Part shown: positions 14,527-22,096 of the stretch, in pieces
Layout: every line of letters begins with the position of its first letter
Numbering within the stretch: position 1 is the stretch's first letter
Assembly: GCA_964384625.1 (NCBI GenBank)
Contig: CAYLNH010000105.1
Location: 1 to 22,096, forward strand
Length of the DNA: 22,096 nt
Origin: CAYLNH01 sp964384625
GTDB taxonomy: Bacteria; Verrucomicrobiota; Lentisphaeria; JABSQK01
Direction of reading: 5' to 3'
Position numbers and translations under genes: made by a program
The notes under the pieces: model-generated
Databases searched by the model: none
What the model saw: only the letters and a program-made list of their open reading frames with translations
What the model was told of the DNA's origin: nothing

Positions 14527-16572
14527 TCAGGGCCTCCTCAGGGGCAGGCGCAGCAGGTTGATCCGGCGGTTGCGGCCGGCTAATGCCAGCGCCTTGCCTT
14601 CGACGCTGACGGCCGCCGTCAGTATACCAACGTCATCGGCCTCGCGCACAATCAGTCGCCGTTGATCGCGCCGGTCCCACATGATCACCGAGCCGTCGAG
14701 TGAGCAGGAGATCAGATGCTTGCCGTCCGGCGTGAAACACAGAGCCGTAACCGGACTGCAATGGCCGCGCAGCACCGCGCCGGGTTTGCCGGCAGCGGCA
14801 TCCCAGACCCGGACGGTTAAGTCGTTGGAACCGGAGGCGAGGGCCTTGCCGTCCGGCGAAAACGCGAGGCAGCGAACGCCAAAACGATGTCCCGAGAGCG
14901 TGCCTGCGGCTTGCAGTCGGGGGCGACGCCAGAGACGGATGCGGCGGTCCAGGCCCGCGGCGGCAAGCAGATCGCCGGTTGGACTGTAGGCCAACGCGCG
15001 GCCGGTGCCGCCGAGTTCCAACACCTGCAGTTGCCTGCCGGTCTTGACCTGCCAGAGTCGGACTTTACCGTCGGAACCGGTGGATGCGAGTTCCCGGCCG
15101 TCGGGAGCGAAAGCCAGGTCCCAGACGGTTCCGTCGCGTTCGCCGAGGGGGCGCGGCGTGCCGCTGTTCTCGGGCTGCAGCAACCGGATTCTCCGGTCGG
15201 CGCCGCCGATGGCGATCCAGCCTCCCCGGGGCGCGACGGCCATGGTTTTGTGGCGGCCGGCCGTCTTAATTTGCTTCAGGGGCCGGCCGTTGCGATCCCA
15301 AAGCCGGATAACGGCGTCTTCACCAAGGGAGAGAAGCTGCTTGCCGCCGCGTCGGAAGGCGACTTCTGCAATCGTATCGGTATGTCCGCGGAATGCCTTC
15401 TGCCGCGCGAGTCGATGCTGTCGTTTGGCCTTCCAGCGGGGCTCAAGCAGTTTAAGCTTGCCCTTGGGGCTCAGCGTAACGACGCCGTATTGGCGCGGTC
15501 GTTTCCACAGGTGGGCGGTGTTCTTCGTCGGTTTGCGGGGGTTGACATCGATTTGTTTTCGGTGTTGCGTGGTTCCCCAGAACAGCTGCAGAAAGGCATG
15601 GATTTCATCGCCGGCTGTCGGCGTTTCATCGGCCATCGTCTCCCACGGCAGTCGGATTTCCTGGACATAGCCCTTCGCCTCCGGGTCGACGCGGAAGGCC
15701 ATGGCAAAGCCGTCGCCGAGATCCCCCGGCTTGCCCGTCCGCAGGTGGTCTTCACCGCCGCTGCCTCGGGGCGTGAAGTTCTGCTGTTCCATGATCGCCG
15801 CGGTTCCGGTCGGCTTGTGATACCAGCAGTCGTAGTTGGTCACGCGCGGGCCGACGCGGATGCGGATCTGGGCGCAGTCGCCGAGCCAGGCGTGGGTCGA
15901 TTTTTTCGGGTCGATGGCGCTGGACAGGGGAGTATGATCACGGAAGTGGAGTGCGACATACAGGTACTCGTCGTCATACATCATGGCGATCGCGGCCCGG
16001 TACCGGTCGTATTCGTGGATCACGTCGTCGCAGGCGATGACTTGCGCGGAGAGGTCCCAGTCTTTGAGGGAGCCGTCGATGGTCGTCCGGGATTTGGGCG
16101 CCGGCGTTGCCCACATACCGACAACGCGGGCCGCAATCGGTTCGTTCTGCTTCTGTTTGAGCGCTGCGATCAGTCGCTTCGTTTCTGCCTTGATGTCCGA
16201 TTCCTGCGACATCTGCGCGACCATCCGGAGCAAGACAATGGCGGAGTCATAGTCGCCGCGTTCGCCGAGGGCCTCGGCGAGCATGATCTCGGCCTGTTGG
16301 CGCCGGCGTTCAAAGCGAATCAGCGGCATCGCCGTTTCGAGCATCTGGATCGTGCGATCGGGATCGTGGATCCGGTGGTAGAAGTCCGCCAGCTGCAGCC
16401 AGGTCCGGTAGCTGGTTGGCTTGGCTTCGGCGATCCTGGCGGCGAGTTCCCGGCCTTCGGCAATCTTCCCGATTGCCGCCAGCGTCGCGAGATCAGCCGC
16501 CGAATCCCCGGCGCGGACGCCGGTCACGGCGATGAATGCAATGGCGATTGTTGAGAGCACGGCATGCCGCAT
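14527..16572 (-). CDS. Secreted TPR - CBM9-like - WD40 beta-propeller protein
   Basis: A 681-residue exported protein with signal peptide (1-21, MRHAVLSTIAIAFIAVTGVRA). Three parts follow. Residues 25-150 are helical repeats like TPRs (SYRTWLQLADFYHRIHDPDR, AEIMLAEALGERGDYDSAIVLL). Residues 160-350 resemble the family-9 carbohydrate-binding/DOMON-like sandwich (TIDGSLKDWDLS, DDEYLYVALHFRDHTPL, CAQIRIRVGP, YVQEIRLPWETM). From about 394 to the end there are seven WD40 blades (GHTDTI to LWD, SPDGKALASGSNDLTVRVWD and so on), a complete propeller. ATG at 16572 starts the signal peptide and AGGGAGA lies about 11 bases ahead; the open frame extends to 16914 without homology. It ends exactly where the next gene begins. 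The family-9 domain suggests sugar binding; the propeller would bind a partner. Confidence 0.78.
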   Translation of the reverse strand: MRHAVLSTIAIAFIAVTGVRAGDSAADLATLAAIGKIAEGRELAARIAEAKPTSYRTWLQLADFYHRIHDPDRTIQMLETAMPLIRFERRRQQAEIMLAEALGERGDYDSAIVLLRMVAQMSQESDIKAETKRLIAALKQKQNEPIAARVVGMWATPAPKSRTTIDGSLKDWDLSAQVIACDDVIHEYDRYRAAIAMMYDDEYLYVALHFRDHTPLSSAIDPKKSTHAWLGDCAQIRIRVGPRVTNYDCWYHKPTGTAAIMEQQNFTPRGSGGEDHLRTGKPGDLGDGFAMAFRVDPEAKGYVQEIRLPWETMADETPTAGDEIHAFLQLFWGTTQHRKQIDVNPRKPTKNTAHLWKRPRQYGVVTLSPKGKLKLLEPRWKAKRQHRLARQKAFRGHTDTIAEVAFRRGGKQLLSLGEDAVIRLWDRNGRPLKQIKTAGRHKTMAVAPRGGWIAIGGADRRIRLLQPENSGTPRPLGERDGTVWDLAFAPDGRELASTGSDGKVRLWQVKTGRQLQVLELGGTGRALAYSPTGDLLAAAGLDRRIRLWRRPRLQAAGTLSGHRFGVRCLAFSPDGKALASGSNDLTVRVWDAAAGKPGAVLRGHCSPVTALCFTPDGKHLISCSLDGSVIMWDRRDQRRLIVREADDVGILTAAVSVEGKALALAGRNRRINLLRLPLRRP

Positions 16573-17026
16573 CGAAGCACAAGTCTCCCTGATTTCGGTG
16601 AAATCCCCGGTGACGTCCAACTTATACGACCTCGTTGCCGCCGCGGAAGTTCCGCCGGGCTGAAAGGCGCGGCAGGCGGGAACGCAATCGCGCGTCAGGC
16701 GGAAGCGCATTTGCCGCCGGCCGGAGAGCAGTTGCAACAAGTCATGCCTGTCTTTGCCCGGTTGACCTGCAGCTCGTCTCGGCGGCAACCGGTCCGGCGG
16801 GCCTTGCCCGGTCGGCGCTGCTTGGGGGCCGGGCTGAAGCAAATGCCTGCTTTGGGCTGGCGCCGGAGCTATTCGGCATTCTGTGGCGCAATTGCCTCCG
16901 TCGTGCCGGGGCATCTTCGGCTCTCAGCCGCGGTAATCTTTTCCTCGAACGGCTCGCCGTGATCGTCGGCCAGGTCTGGCTGAGAACCAATACTGCTCCC
17001 GGCACAACTGATCCTTGCGGCAGCCC
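16573..17026. other. Intergenic stretch, no gene recognised
   Basis: The minus strand stays open in the frame of the downstream gene back to 16914, but the translation there is rich in P, R, Q and A and lacks any family pattern. It would also place the signal peptide inside the protein, so I treat it as non-coding. A TATAAG on the minus strand near 16627-16622 could be a -10 box, but the matching -35 is poor. No strong hairpin or terminator is seen after the stop of the 17027-20338 gene. Confidence 0.45.
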
Positions 17027-20000
17027 TTAGAAGCCGACGGGGCGGACGGAGATATCCAGGTTGCGGACCTTCTTCTCGGTGACGACGACCCATTTCGGGC
17101 CGTTGATGCGTACCGGGGCGACCGTCGACATCCGGCCGTTCAAATTGACACTGACCCGGCGGATCCCGCCGGGGAACGGGCCGATCCGCAAGGTGACCTG
17201 CCGCAGGGGGGACTCAGCCTTCAGCTTCAGGCTGTAGCGGTTCCCGGTGAAGCGTTCATAGGAATAGTCGATTTTTGTGGTATTCGAGTCTTCCGTGTCG
17301 TGGGTGATGAGCCAGTCACTGGCGCTGATCGTCTTCCAGGTCGTCGGCAGACGGGGCATGAGTTTGAGGTTGCGGTACTCGCTGTCGTCGATGCCGGCAA
17401 TCAGCCGGCCGACCTTCAACGCCGTCACGGTGGTCATCGCGCTGCATTCGTCAAGTGAGCCGCCGAGGTTCCTGCCTTTCTCGGAGACGTTCTGTTTCTC
17501 CTCGACGGTATACGGCGACAGCTCGATGTCCGAACCGGGGGGGATGGGGGTGTATTCATCGAAGTTATAGCGGATAAACGCGTCGATGGATTTGGTATAG
17601 ACGTTCTGGTTTTCCAGCAGCAGCCCGGCCATAGTCAACCAGAGCTGACTGGCGCAGCTCTTGAAGGTGACGATGCCGTATTTTCGGGTGACATCAGCAC
17701 TCATGATCGGTCGATCCAGCATGAATACCCGGGTACGGTTGAGTTGCTTGTGCTGTCGCTCGGAAATGCCGAAGCCCATGACGTCGGTCCAGAAATGCAG
17801 ACCGGCGAAGATGTAGGGCGTGTCAAAGACGCGGATGCCGTTGCTGTAGCCGATCGGTGAGTTATTGGCGTTGCGGGCGAAGAGCCAGCAATCCTCCGGG
17901 AAGGCGACCTGAATGCCTTTGACTTCGGGGAAGCCGTGAGCCGCGGGGTAGATCGCGGCGGAGTGCAGTTTCTGACCGCCCGGCGGCGCGACCAGGTTCT
18001 TCTCGAACGCAGCTTCGAGTTTCTTGTCGACTTCGAGCCATTTCTCTTTCTGCTGCTTGTAGCCGATGGCCTCGTAGAGTCGGGCGCCGGCGTTGACGGC
18101 GGCCCGGGCGGCCAGCGCGACAGGGGCGGACGCCCCGCCTTCACGCGGCGGTGTGCCGAGTTCGCCGCCGGCACTGACCAGGCCTTGCTGGTTGCCTTCG
18201 GCGCTTTCATCGATTTCCTGCAGGCGGCGTTCGATGACGGGCTGCCAGACTCGTGTGATTTTGCGCCGTTCCATGCCGGTCTTGCGCCAGGCGTTGTAGG
18301 CGCCGGACACCAGCAGCGGGAAGCCGATACTGGATTCTTTGGTCTCGCGCGGCGTGATTCGGGAGTAGATAAAGGCCAGCTCCCGCCACAGGCGTTCGAC
18401 GGTGTCGGTCGCGCCCCAATTCGGCAGTTCGTTGATCAGCATGCCGAAGTCGCGCAAGCGGAATTCGCGGTACCGGCCGCCGGGCGGCGAGGAATAGGTG
18501 CGGCCGCCGGCGTCGATCAGATAGTTTTCGATGAAGAACAGGTTGGTCGACAGCATCTTGGTGAACTGCTCGGCCTCCGGCGCGCCGGTGAAGCGCAGCG
18601 CCGGCCGCTTGGGCTGGAAGCCGGTCTCCGGACCGCCCTTGAGCAACGCCATGAAATCGATCTCGAAGCGCGGCCCGTCCGGCGACGGATTGTCGATCCG
18701 CAGTTCCTTGTCGTTGCCGTCGAGCCAGAGGCGCAGGACATAGGCGTGATTGGTGCCGGCCTGGTGCTCGGTTGGGCGTAATCTCTGTTCAAGGACGACG
18801 CGGCCGAGTTGATTGGCAATGCGGACAACGGCGTACTGGTCGGGGTTCATATGCTGGGTCAGGACGCCGAGCAACAGCAGTTGGCGGGCGTCTTGCGAGG
18901 TGCGGCGGGGCTTGCTTTGCTGCGACAGGTATTTATAGCGGGGCAGGTCCGGCGCCAGTCGCGGCAGGCCTTTCAGGGCATCGCGATCCAGGTTGACGAT
19001 CAGCGGTTCGTTCATCTTGTCCAGATGGTCGGCGCCGCCGAAAATCGCCCACGGAATCTCTTTGCTGATGTCCTGTTGACTCGGGATTGTGATGGACGTC
19101 GGGCCGGTCTTCCGGATGAGCTCGGGGAATTCCGCCGAGGAGGCATCATACCGGCCCACGTGCCAGATGACTTCGCCGCCGCCGGCCATCTGGCGGAAGG
19201 TCTCTTCGATCAGCGCGGCCTTGCGATAGGCCAGCAGCGGGCGCGGTGTCCGTTTGCGCCGTTTCTCAATCAGGTCCGGGCAGTAGGCGACGCCCTCCTC
19301 GCTGTCGTCGCGCTGGATGTGGAAGGTCGCGGGGTCGTAGTCGATACCGGCCTTGGCTTCCACGCGGCACTTCAGGTCTTTCGGCAGTTCGGAAAGATCG
19401 AGCTTGAGTTTCACCCCCTGTTTCGCCGTGCCCGGTTCGAGGCGATATAACTCCTCCATCACCTTGACGACCTCGCCCTTCGGATCCCGGAAGGTCAACT
19501 GCAGATCCGCTTTGACCAGGTCCAGGTTGCCGTAGTCCAGCAGGAACGTCACCTTCGGGCTGTTGTACTTGGCTTTGGCCGGCGTGACCTTCGCCCAGAC
19601 ATGCTCGACGAAATGCAGCGTGCCGACGGCATCCTTGAAGCTCCAGTTCGCCTCCGATCGCGGGAACTGGGCAAACACATGGTCGACTTTCCCTTTGGTA
19701 TCGGAATCACCGAACATGATCTGAGCCCGCATGACCCGTGTCTTCCGCGGTTTTTCCACCCAGGACTTGACCGGCAATTGCAGGATGACGGCGTAGGCGT
19801 TGTCGCCGGTTTTGAAGAGCTTGGTGCGCGGCCGCCCGATCCGGGTCCGCGACACCTTGTCACTCTCGATCGCCGCCAGGCAGAGGCGCTTGGCGGGGTT
19901 CGGCAGCATGAGCACATAGAACGGATCGTTCTTGGGCTCAGGACCCGCCGTCTCGTGCTGCAGTTTCAGCAGGATGTAGTCGCCGGTCAGATTGCGCATC

Positions 20001-20338
20001 GACATGTTGGTGGACGGCTGCGGTTTGTCGTCCTTGATGTCGAAGCGGAAATACAGCCCGTCCTTGGTCCAGCAGACCCGGGTGACCGCGGTGTAATCGT
20101 CTTCGCCCTCCCAGCCGGCGCGCTGGACGGTCAGCCGTTTCGAGCTGGTGTCATACGCGGGGTAATTCTCGAACAGATCGTTGTTGGCGTCCGTCGACAT
20201 GACCGGTTTCTCGCACTTGGGCACCGAGATATACCGGGGCAGCGGCCGGCCATAACTCAAGCCGACCAGAACCAGGATCAACCCGACGCCGCACAGCAGA
20301 CGTCCGGGTGTTGTCGCAACTGTTATCTTCTCCCTCAT
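17027..20338 (-). CDS. Large exported protein with CBM9-like N-terminus, possible glycoside-hydrolase-like toroid
   Basis: A 1103-residue protein. Residues 13-30 (LLCGVGLILVLVGLSYG) are a signal peptide or anchor. The N-terminal 220 residues resemble the CBM9/DOMON-like fold (VMSTDANNDLFENYPAYDTS, WTKDGLYFRFDIKDDKPQ, GDYILLKLQ, YAVILQLPVKSW). A beta-rich middle follows. From about 590 to 1000 a helical region reads like an (alpha/alpha)6 toroid (FGMLINELPNWGA, VERLWRELAFIYSRI, LGGSLDECSAMTTVTALKVGRLIAGID). A final sandwich (ASDWLITH to LDISVRPVGF) is common at the end of rhamnosidase-like glycosidases. No acid/base pair could be assigned, so the enzyme class is unproven. ATG at 20338 has AGAGAGG 7 bases ahead. 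It has its own promoter and is divergent from a Gfo/Idh/MocA gene. Confidence 0.7.
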   Translation of the reverse strand: MREKITVATTPGRLLCGVGLILVLVGLSYGRPLPRYISVPKCEKPVMSTDANNDLFENYPAYDTSSKRLTVQRAGWEGEDDYTAVTRVCWTKDGLYFRFDIKDDKPQPSTNMSMRNLTGDYILLKLQHETAGPEPKNDPFYVLMLPNPAKRLCLAAIESDKVSRTRIGRPRTKLFKTGDNAYAVILQLPVKSWVEKPRKTRVMRAQIMFGDSDTKGKVDHVFAQFPRSEANWSFKDAVGTLHFVEHVWAKVTPAKAKYNSPKVTFLLDYGNLDLVKADLQLTFRDPKGEVVKVMEELYRLEPGTAKQGVKLKLDLSELPKDLKCRVEAKAGIDYDPATFHIQRDDSEEGVAYCPDLIEKRRKRTPRPLLAYRKAALIEETFRQMAGGGEVIWHVGRYDASSAEFPELIRKTGPTSITIPSQQDISKEIPWAIFGGADHLDKMNEPLIVNLDRDALKGLPRLAPDLPRYKYLSQQSKPRRTSQDARQLLLLGVLTQHMNPDQYAVVRIANQLGRVVLEQRLRPTEHQAGTNHAYVLRLWLDGNDKELRIDNPSPDGPRFEIDFMALLKGGPETGFQPKRPALRFTGAPEAEQFTKMLSTNLFFIENYLIDAGGRTYSSPPGGRYREFRLRDFGMLINELPNWGATDTVERLWRELAFIYSRITPRETKESSIGFPLLVSGAYNAWRKTGMERRKITRVWQPVIERRLQEIDESAEGNQQGLVSAGGELGTPPREGGASAPVALAARAAVNAGARLYEAIGYKQQKEKWLEVDKKLEAAFEKNLVAPPGGQKLHSAAIYPAAHGFPEVKGIQVAFPEDCWLFARNANNSPIGYSNGIRVFDTPYIFAGLHFWTDVMGFGISERQHKQLNRTRVFMLDRPIMSADVTRKYGIVTFKSCASQLWLTMAGLLLENQNVYTKSIDAFIRYNFDEYTPIPPGSDIELSPYTVEEKQNVSEKGRNLGGSLDECSAMTTVTALKVGRLIAGIDDSEYRNLKLMPRLPTTWKTISASDWLITHDTEDSNTTKIDYSYERFTGNRYSLKLKAESPLRQVTLRIGPFPGGIRRVSVNLNGRMSTVAPVRINGPKWVVVTEKKVRNLDISVRPVGF

Positions 20339-20464
20339 GGCGTGCCTCTCTACTGGGTTATTGCTCGTTTCCAACCTCGCCGGCTCGGGTCCCTGGCCAG
20401 TGCTGTCACTGTTGTCCGGACCCATCCCGTGAGCCTGACATTCTCCGTTTGTTGCCGCATATAC

Positions 20465-20492
20465 AGTATAGCATTTTCATAGTCGAATTCAA
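20465..20492 (-). promoter_or_regulatory. Promoter of the large exported-protein gene, with a palindrome over the -10 box
   Basis: On the minus strand, TTGAAT (20492-20487) and TATACT (20470-20465) are 16 bases apart, the best -35/-10 match in the window, in an AT-rich patch. Transcription would start near 20458, giving a leader of about 120 bases. The -10 box lies in the odd palindrome TATACTGTATA (20470-20460), which could be an operator. No equally good promoter is seen on the plus strand for the divergent oxidoreductase gene. Confidence 0.5.
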
Positions 20493-20597
20493 CGGCGGCC
20501 GACGTTGGCAAAAACGCCCGGCTCGGATGGCATCTGCCCGCCGGCAAACTAGTGTAGACCCTCGTCCATCACCGAAAACCACAAGGAGAACCTTTCC

Positions 20598-21764
20598 ATG
20601 GACACCGTTCGCATCGGTATCATCGGTATCGGCGGCATGGGGTCTAACCACGCTCGCTACCTGAACGACGGCAACGTCCCGAACGCCGAATTGACCGCGG
20701 TTTGCGATATCAACCCCGCCCGCCTCGAGTGGGCCGGGGAGAACCTGAACGATTCGGTCAAACGCTTTGCCAGCGCCGACGAACTGTTCGCCGCCGACGC
20801 GGTCGACGCCATCATGATCGCGACGCCGCACTACGACCATCCGCCCCTGGCGATTCAGGGCTTCGAGAACGGGCTGCACGTCCTCAGTGAAAAACCCGCC
20901 GGCGTCTATACCAAACAGGTGCGCGAGATGAACGAGGCCGCGGAGAAATCCGGCAAGGTCTTCGGCATCATGTTCAACCAGCGGACCGGCAACGCCTATC
21001 AGAAGATGCGGCAACTGATGCAGACCGGCGAACTGGGCGAGATGCAGCGCAACTGCTGGATCATCACCAACTGGTTTCGGACGCAGTCCTACTACGACTC
21101 CGGCGGCTGGCGCGCCACCTGGGAAGGCGAGGGCGGCGGCGTCCTGCTCAACCAGTGTCCGCACAACCTCGATCTCTGGCAGTGGATCTGCGGCATGCCC
21201 AGGCGCGTCCGCGCCTTCTGCGCCTTCGGCAAGTACCACGACATCGAGGTCGAAGACGACGTTACCGCCTACGTCGAGTATGAGAACGGCGCCACCGGGC
21301 TGTTTATCACCACGACCGGGGAAGCCCCCGGCACCAACCGCTTCGAGATTGTCGGCGACCGCGGCAAGATGGTTCTGGAGGGCGGTCATCTTGATCTGCA
21401 GCAGACCCGCCAACCTGTCAGTCAGTTCCTCAAAGAGTCGAAGCAGGGGTTTGCCAGACCGGAATGCTGGAAATGCGAAGTGCCCATGGGCCCCAACGGC
21501 GAAGGCCATCGCGGTATCACGAAGAATTGGGTCAACGCCATTGTCAACGGCACGGATCTCCTCGGCCCCGGCGTCGAAGGCATCAACAGTCTGTCGCTGT
21601 CCAACGCCATGCTGCTGTCGGCCTGGACCGACGCGTGGGTTGATCTGCCGATCGACGAGGATCTCTTCCACGAGAAGCTCAAGGAGAAGATCGCCGCTTC
21701 GACGTCCACCAAAGATGCGAAGGCCGGCAAGGTCATGTCGGTTGAGGGCACTTTCAACGCCTGA
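20598..21764 (+). CDS. Gfo/Idh/MocA family NAD(P)-dependent oxidoreductase
   Basis: A 388-residue cytoplasmic dehydrogenase. The N-terminal Rossmann fold (1-120) shows the dinucleotide motif GIIGIGGMGSNHA (8-20), AVCDINPAR and the family hallmark EKP in VLSEKPAGV. The C-terminal alpha/beta domain has GGGVLLNQCPHNLDLWQWICG, with the catalytic-type His and Asp in CPHNLDL. Members oxidise or reduce sugars, inositols or sugar acids, or act on glycosides through 3-keto intermediates; the substrate is not readable from sequence. AAGGAG (20584-20589) lies about 8 bases ahead of the ATG at 20598, a strong site. The neighbourhood of exported DUF1080-like and CBM9-like proteins fits sugar metabolism. 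A strong terminator follows 25 bases after the stop. Confidence 0.92.
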   Translation: MDTVRIGIIGIGGMGSNHARYLNDGNVPNAELTAVCDINPARLEWAGENLNDSVKRFASADELFAADAVDAIMIATPHYDHPPLAIQGFENGLHVLSEKPAGVYTKQVREMNEAAEKSGKVFGIMFNQRTGNAYQKMRQLMQTGELGEMQRNCWIITNWFRTQSYYDSGGWRATWEGEGGGVLLNQCPHNLDLWQWICGMPRRVRAFCAFGKYHDIEVEDDVTAYVEYENGATGLFITTTGEAPGTNRFEIVGDRGKMVLEGGHLDLQQTRQPVSQFLKESKQGFARPECWKCEVPMGPNGEGHRGITKNWVNAIVNGTDLLGPGVEGINSLSLSNAMLLSAWTDAWVDLPIDEDLFHEKLKEKIAASTSTKDAKAGKVMSVEGTFNA

Positions 21765-21789
21765 CCTGCAGGCAGCGCTGCAAGGATCC

Positions 21790-21824
21790 AACGGCCGCCG
21801 GGCGATCGCCCGGCGGCCGTTTTC
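21790..21824 (+). terminator. Rho-independent terminator of the oxidoreductase gene
   Basis: A perfect 30-base palindrome (21791-21820, ACGGCCGCCGGGCGA and its complement) is followed by TTTT (21820-21823). The stop codon is 26 bases ahead. Pairing is complete up to the centre (GCGATCGC), so a hairpin of about 13 pairs with a 4-base loop forms. It is the clearest intrinsic terminator in the window apart from the riboswitch platform. Confidence 0.9.
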
Positions 21825-21927
21825 TGCAATGCGCCACTGCCGCGCCATCCCGACCCTTCGTCTTGCTGCATTCACCGGAAAGCGGTGAGCCGGAACCGGA
21901 TCCCGCCCCTTTTTGCGGACCCTGTGG

Positions 21928-22096
21928 CTACACCTGGCGTGAAGAGAGTGCGGGATCGTGTTTCTGCTCTCCACGAAGAAGCCCCAAGCTCGGCTTGGGG
22001 AGTGTCTACACCCCCTTCAGTTCAGCCGGCACACCAGAACCCCCGCCGTTTGCTCCGGAATTGGCAAACATTTTGCCAATTCCGGAGCAAACGGCG
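21928..22096. repeat. Second copy of the composite palindromic element, cut by the window end
   Basis: This copy aligns without gaps to the element at 8467. Bases 21928-21981 match 8467-8520 at about three quarters of positions, and 21980-22096 match 8591-8707 over the module hairpin (21982-22000), a 30-base identical segment after it, and the long hairpin. Here the long hairpin has 25 perfect pairs (22044-22068 with 22072-22096) and ends exactly at the window edge, so an inverted right module may lie beyond. The module is single here, not duplicated. It begins about 100 bases after the oxidoreductase terminator. Confidence 0.88.

Noticed and set aside
12094..14583. 829-codon plus-strand open frame
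   Set aside because: Mirror of the secreted 954-residue protein on the minus strand, which has a signal peptide and coupled start.
14887..16554. 555-codon plus-strand open frame
   Set aside because: Mirror of the TPR/CBM9/WD40 gene; WD repeats on the minus strand are clear.
20406..21974. 522-codon minus-strand open frame
   Set aside because: Antisense of the Gfo/Idh/MocA gene and it runs through its terminator palindrome; no ribosome site fits.

Overview
The window looks like a GC-rich bacterial chromosome from the PVC superphylum or a neighbour (Lentisphaerota, Verrucomicrobiota, Planctomycetota or Hydrogenedentota type). This is inferred from the gene mix: a Hanks-type Ser/Thr kinase, a Gfo/Idh/MocA oxidoreductase, and large secreted proteins with concanavalin-like, family-9 carbohydrate-binding-like and WD40 domains. 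No rRNA, tRNA, CRISPR array, phage gene or transposase was found, so the taxonomic call is tentative.

Layout. Bases 1-600 hold a structured leader, a probable promoter and an FMN riboswitch that controls ribBA (595-1818, riboflavin synthesis). Next comes a decayed intergenic stretch carrying a small zinc-ribbon gene remnant on the minus strand. A minus-strand block follows: a receiver-domain/Ser-Thr-kinase fusion with its own promoter, and trpE-trpG overlapping by ATGA. Divergent from trpE are an esterase-like hydrolase, a small two-helix membrane protein and a secreted coiled-coil protein. A 566-base intergenic island at 8467-9032 is packed with hairpin repeats. Then on the minus strand come a membrane-tethered metallophosphoesterase and pcm (protein repair). 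The right half, 11662-20338, is three large exported proteins on the minus strand. The middle and downstream ones abut stop-to-start; the third lies upstream and has a good promoter. A Gfo/Idh/MocA oxidoreductase is divergent from them and ends in a perfect-palindrome terminator. The three exported proteins and the oxidoreductase plausibly form a carbohydrate-processing locus, but no catalytic residues for a named glycosidase family could be assigned.

The most interesting signals are non-coding. (1) A composite repeat element at 8467-8782 is made of a tandem module, a 60-base near-perfect hairpin and an inverted copy of the same module. A second copy runs off the right end of the window (21928-22096). 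Between the two copies, every variable base pair of the two main hairpins changes on both sides, so the fold is preserved while the sequence drifts. (2) The ribBA leader shows a complete switch: the 5' arm of riboswitch helix P1 has a 10-base perfect alternative partner in the 5' arm of the terminator, and the terminator's 3' arm contains the ribosome binding site. (3) Several other short hairpins recur in the gaps, with conserved loops or near-identical sequences.
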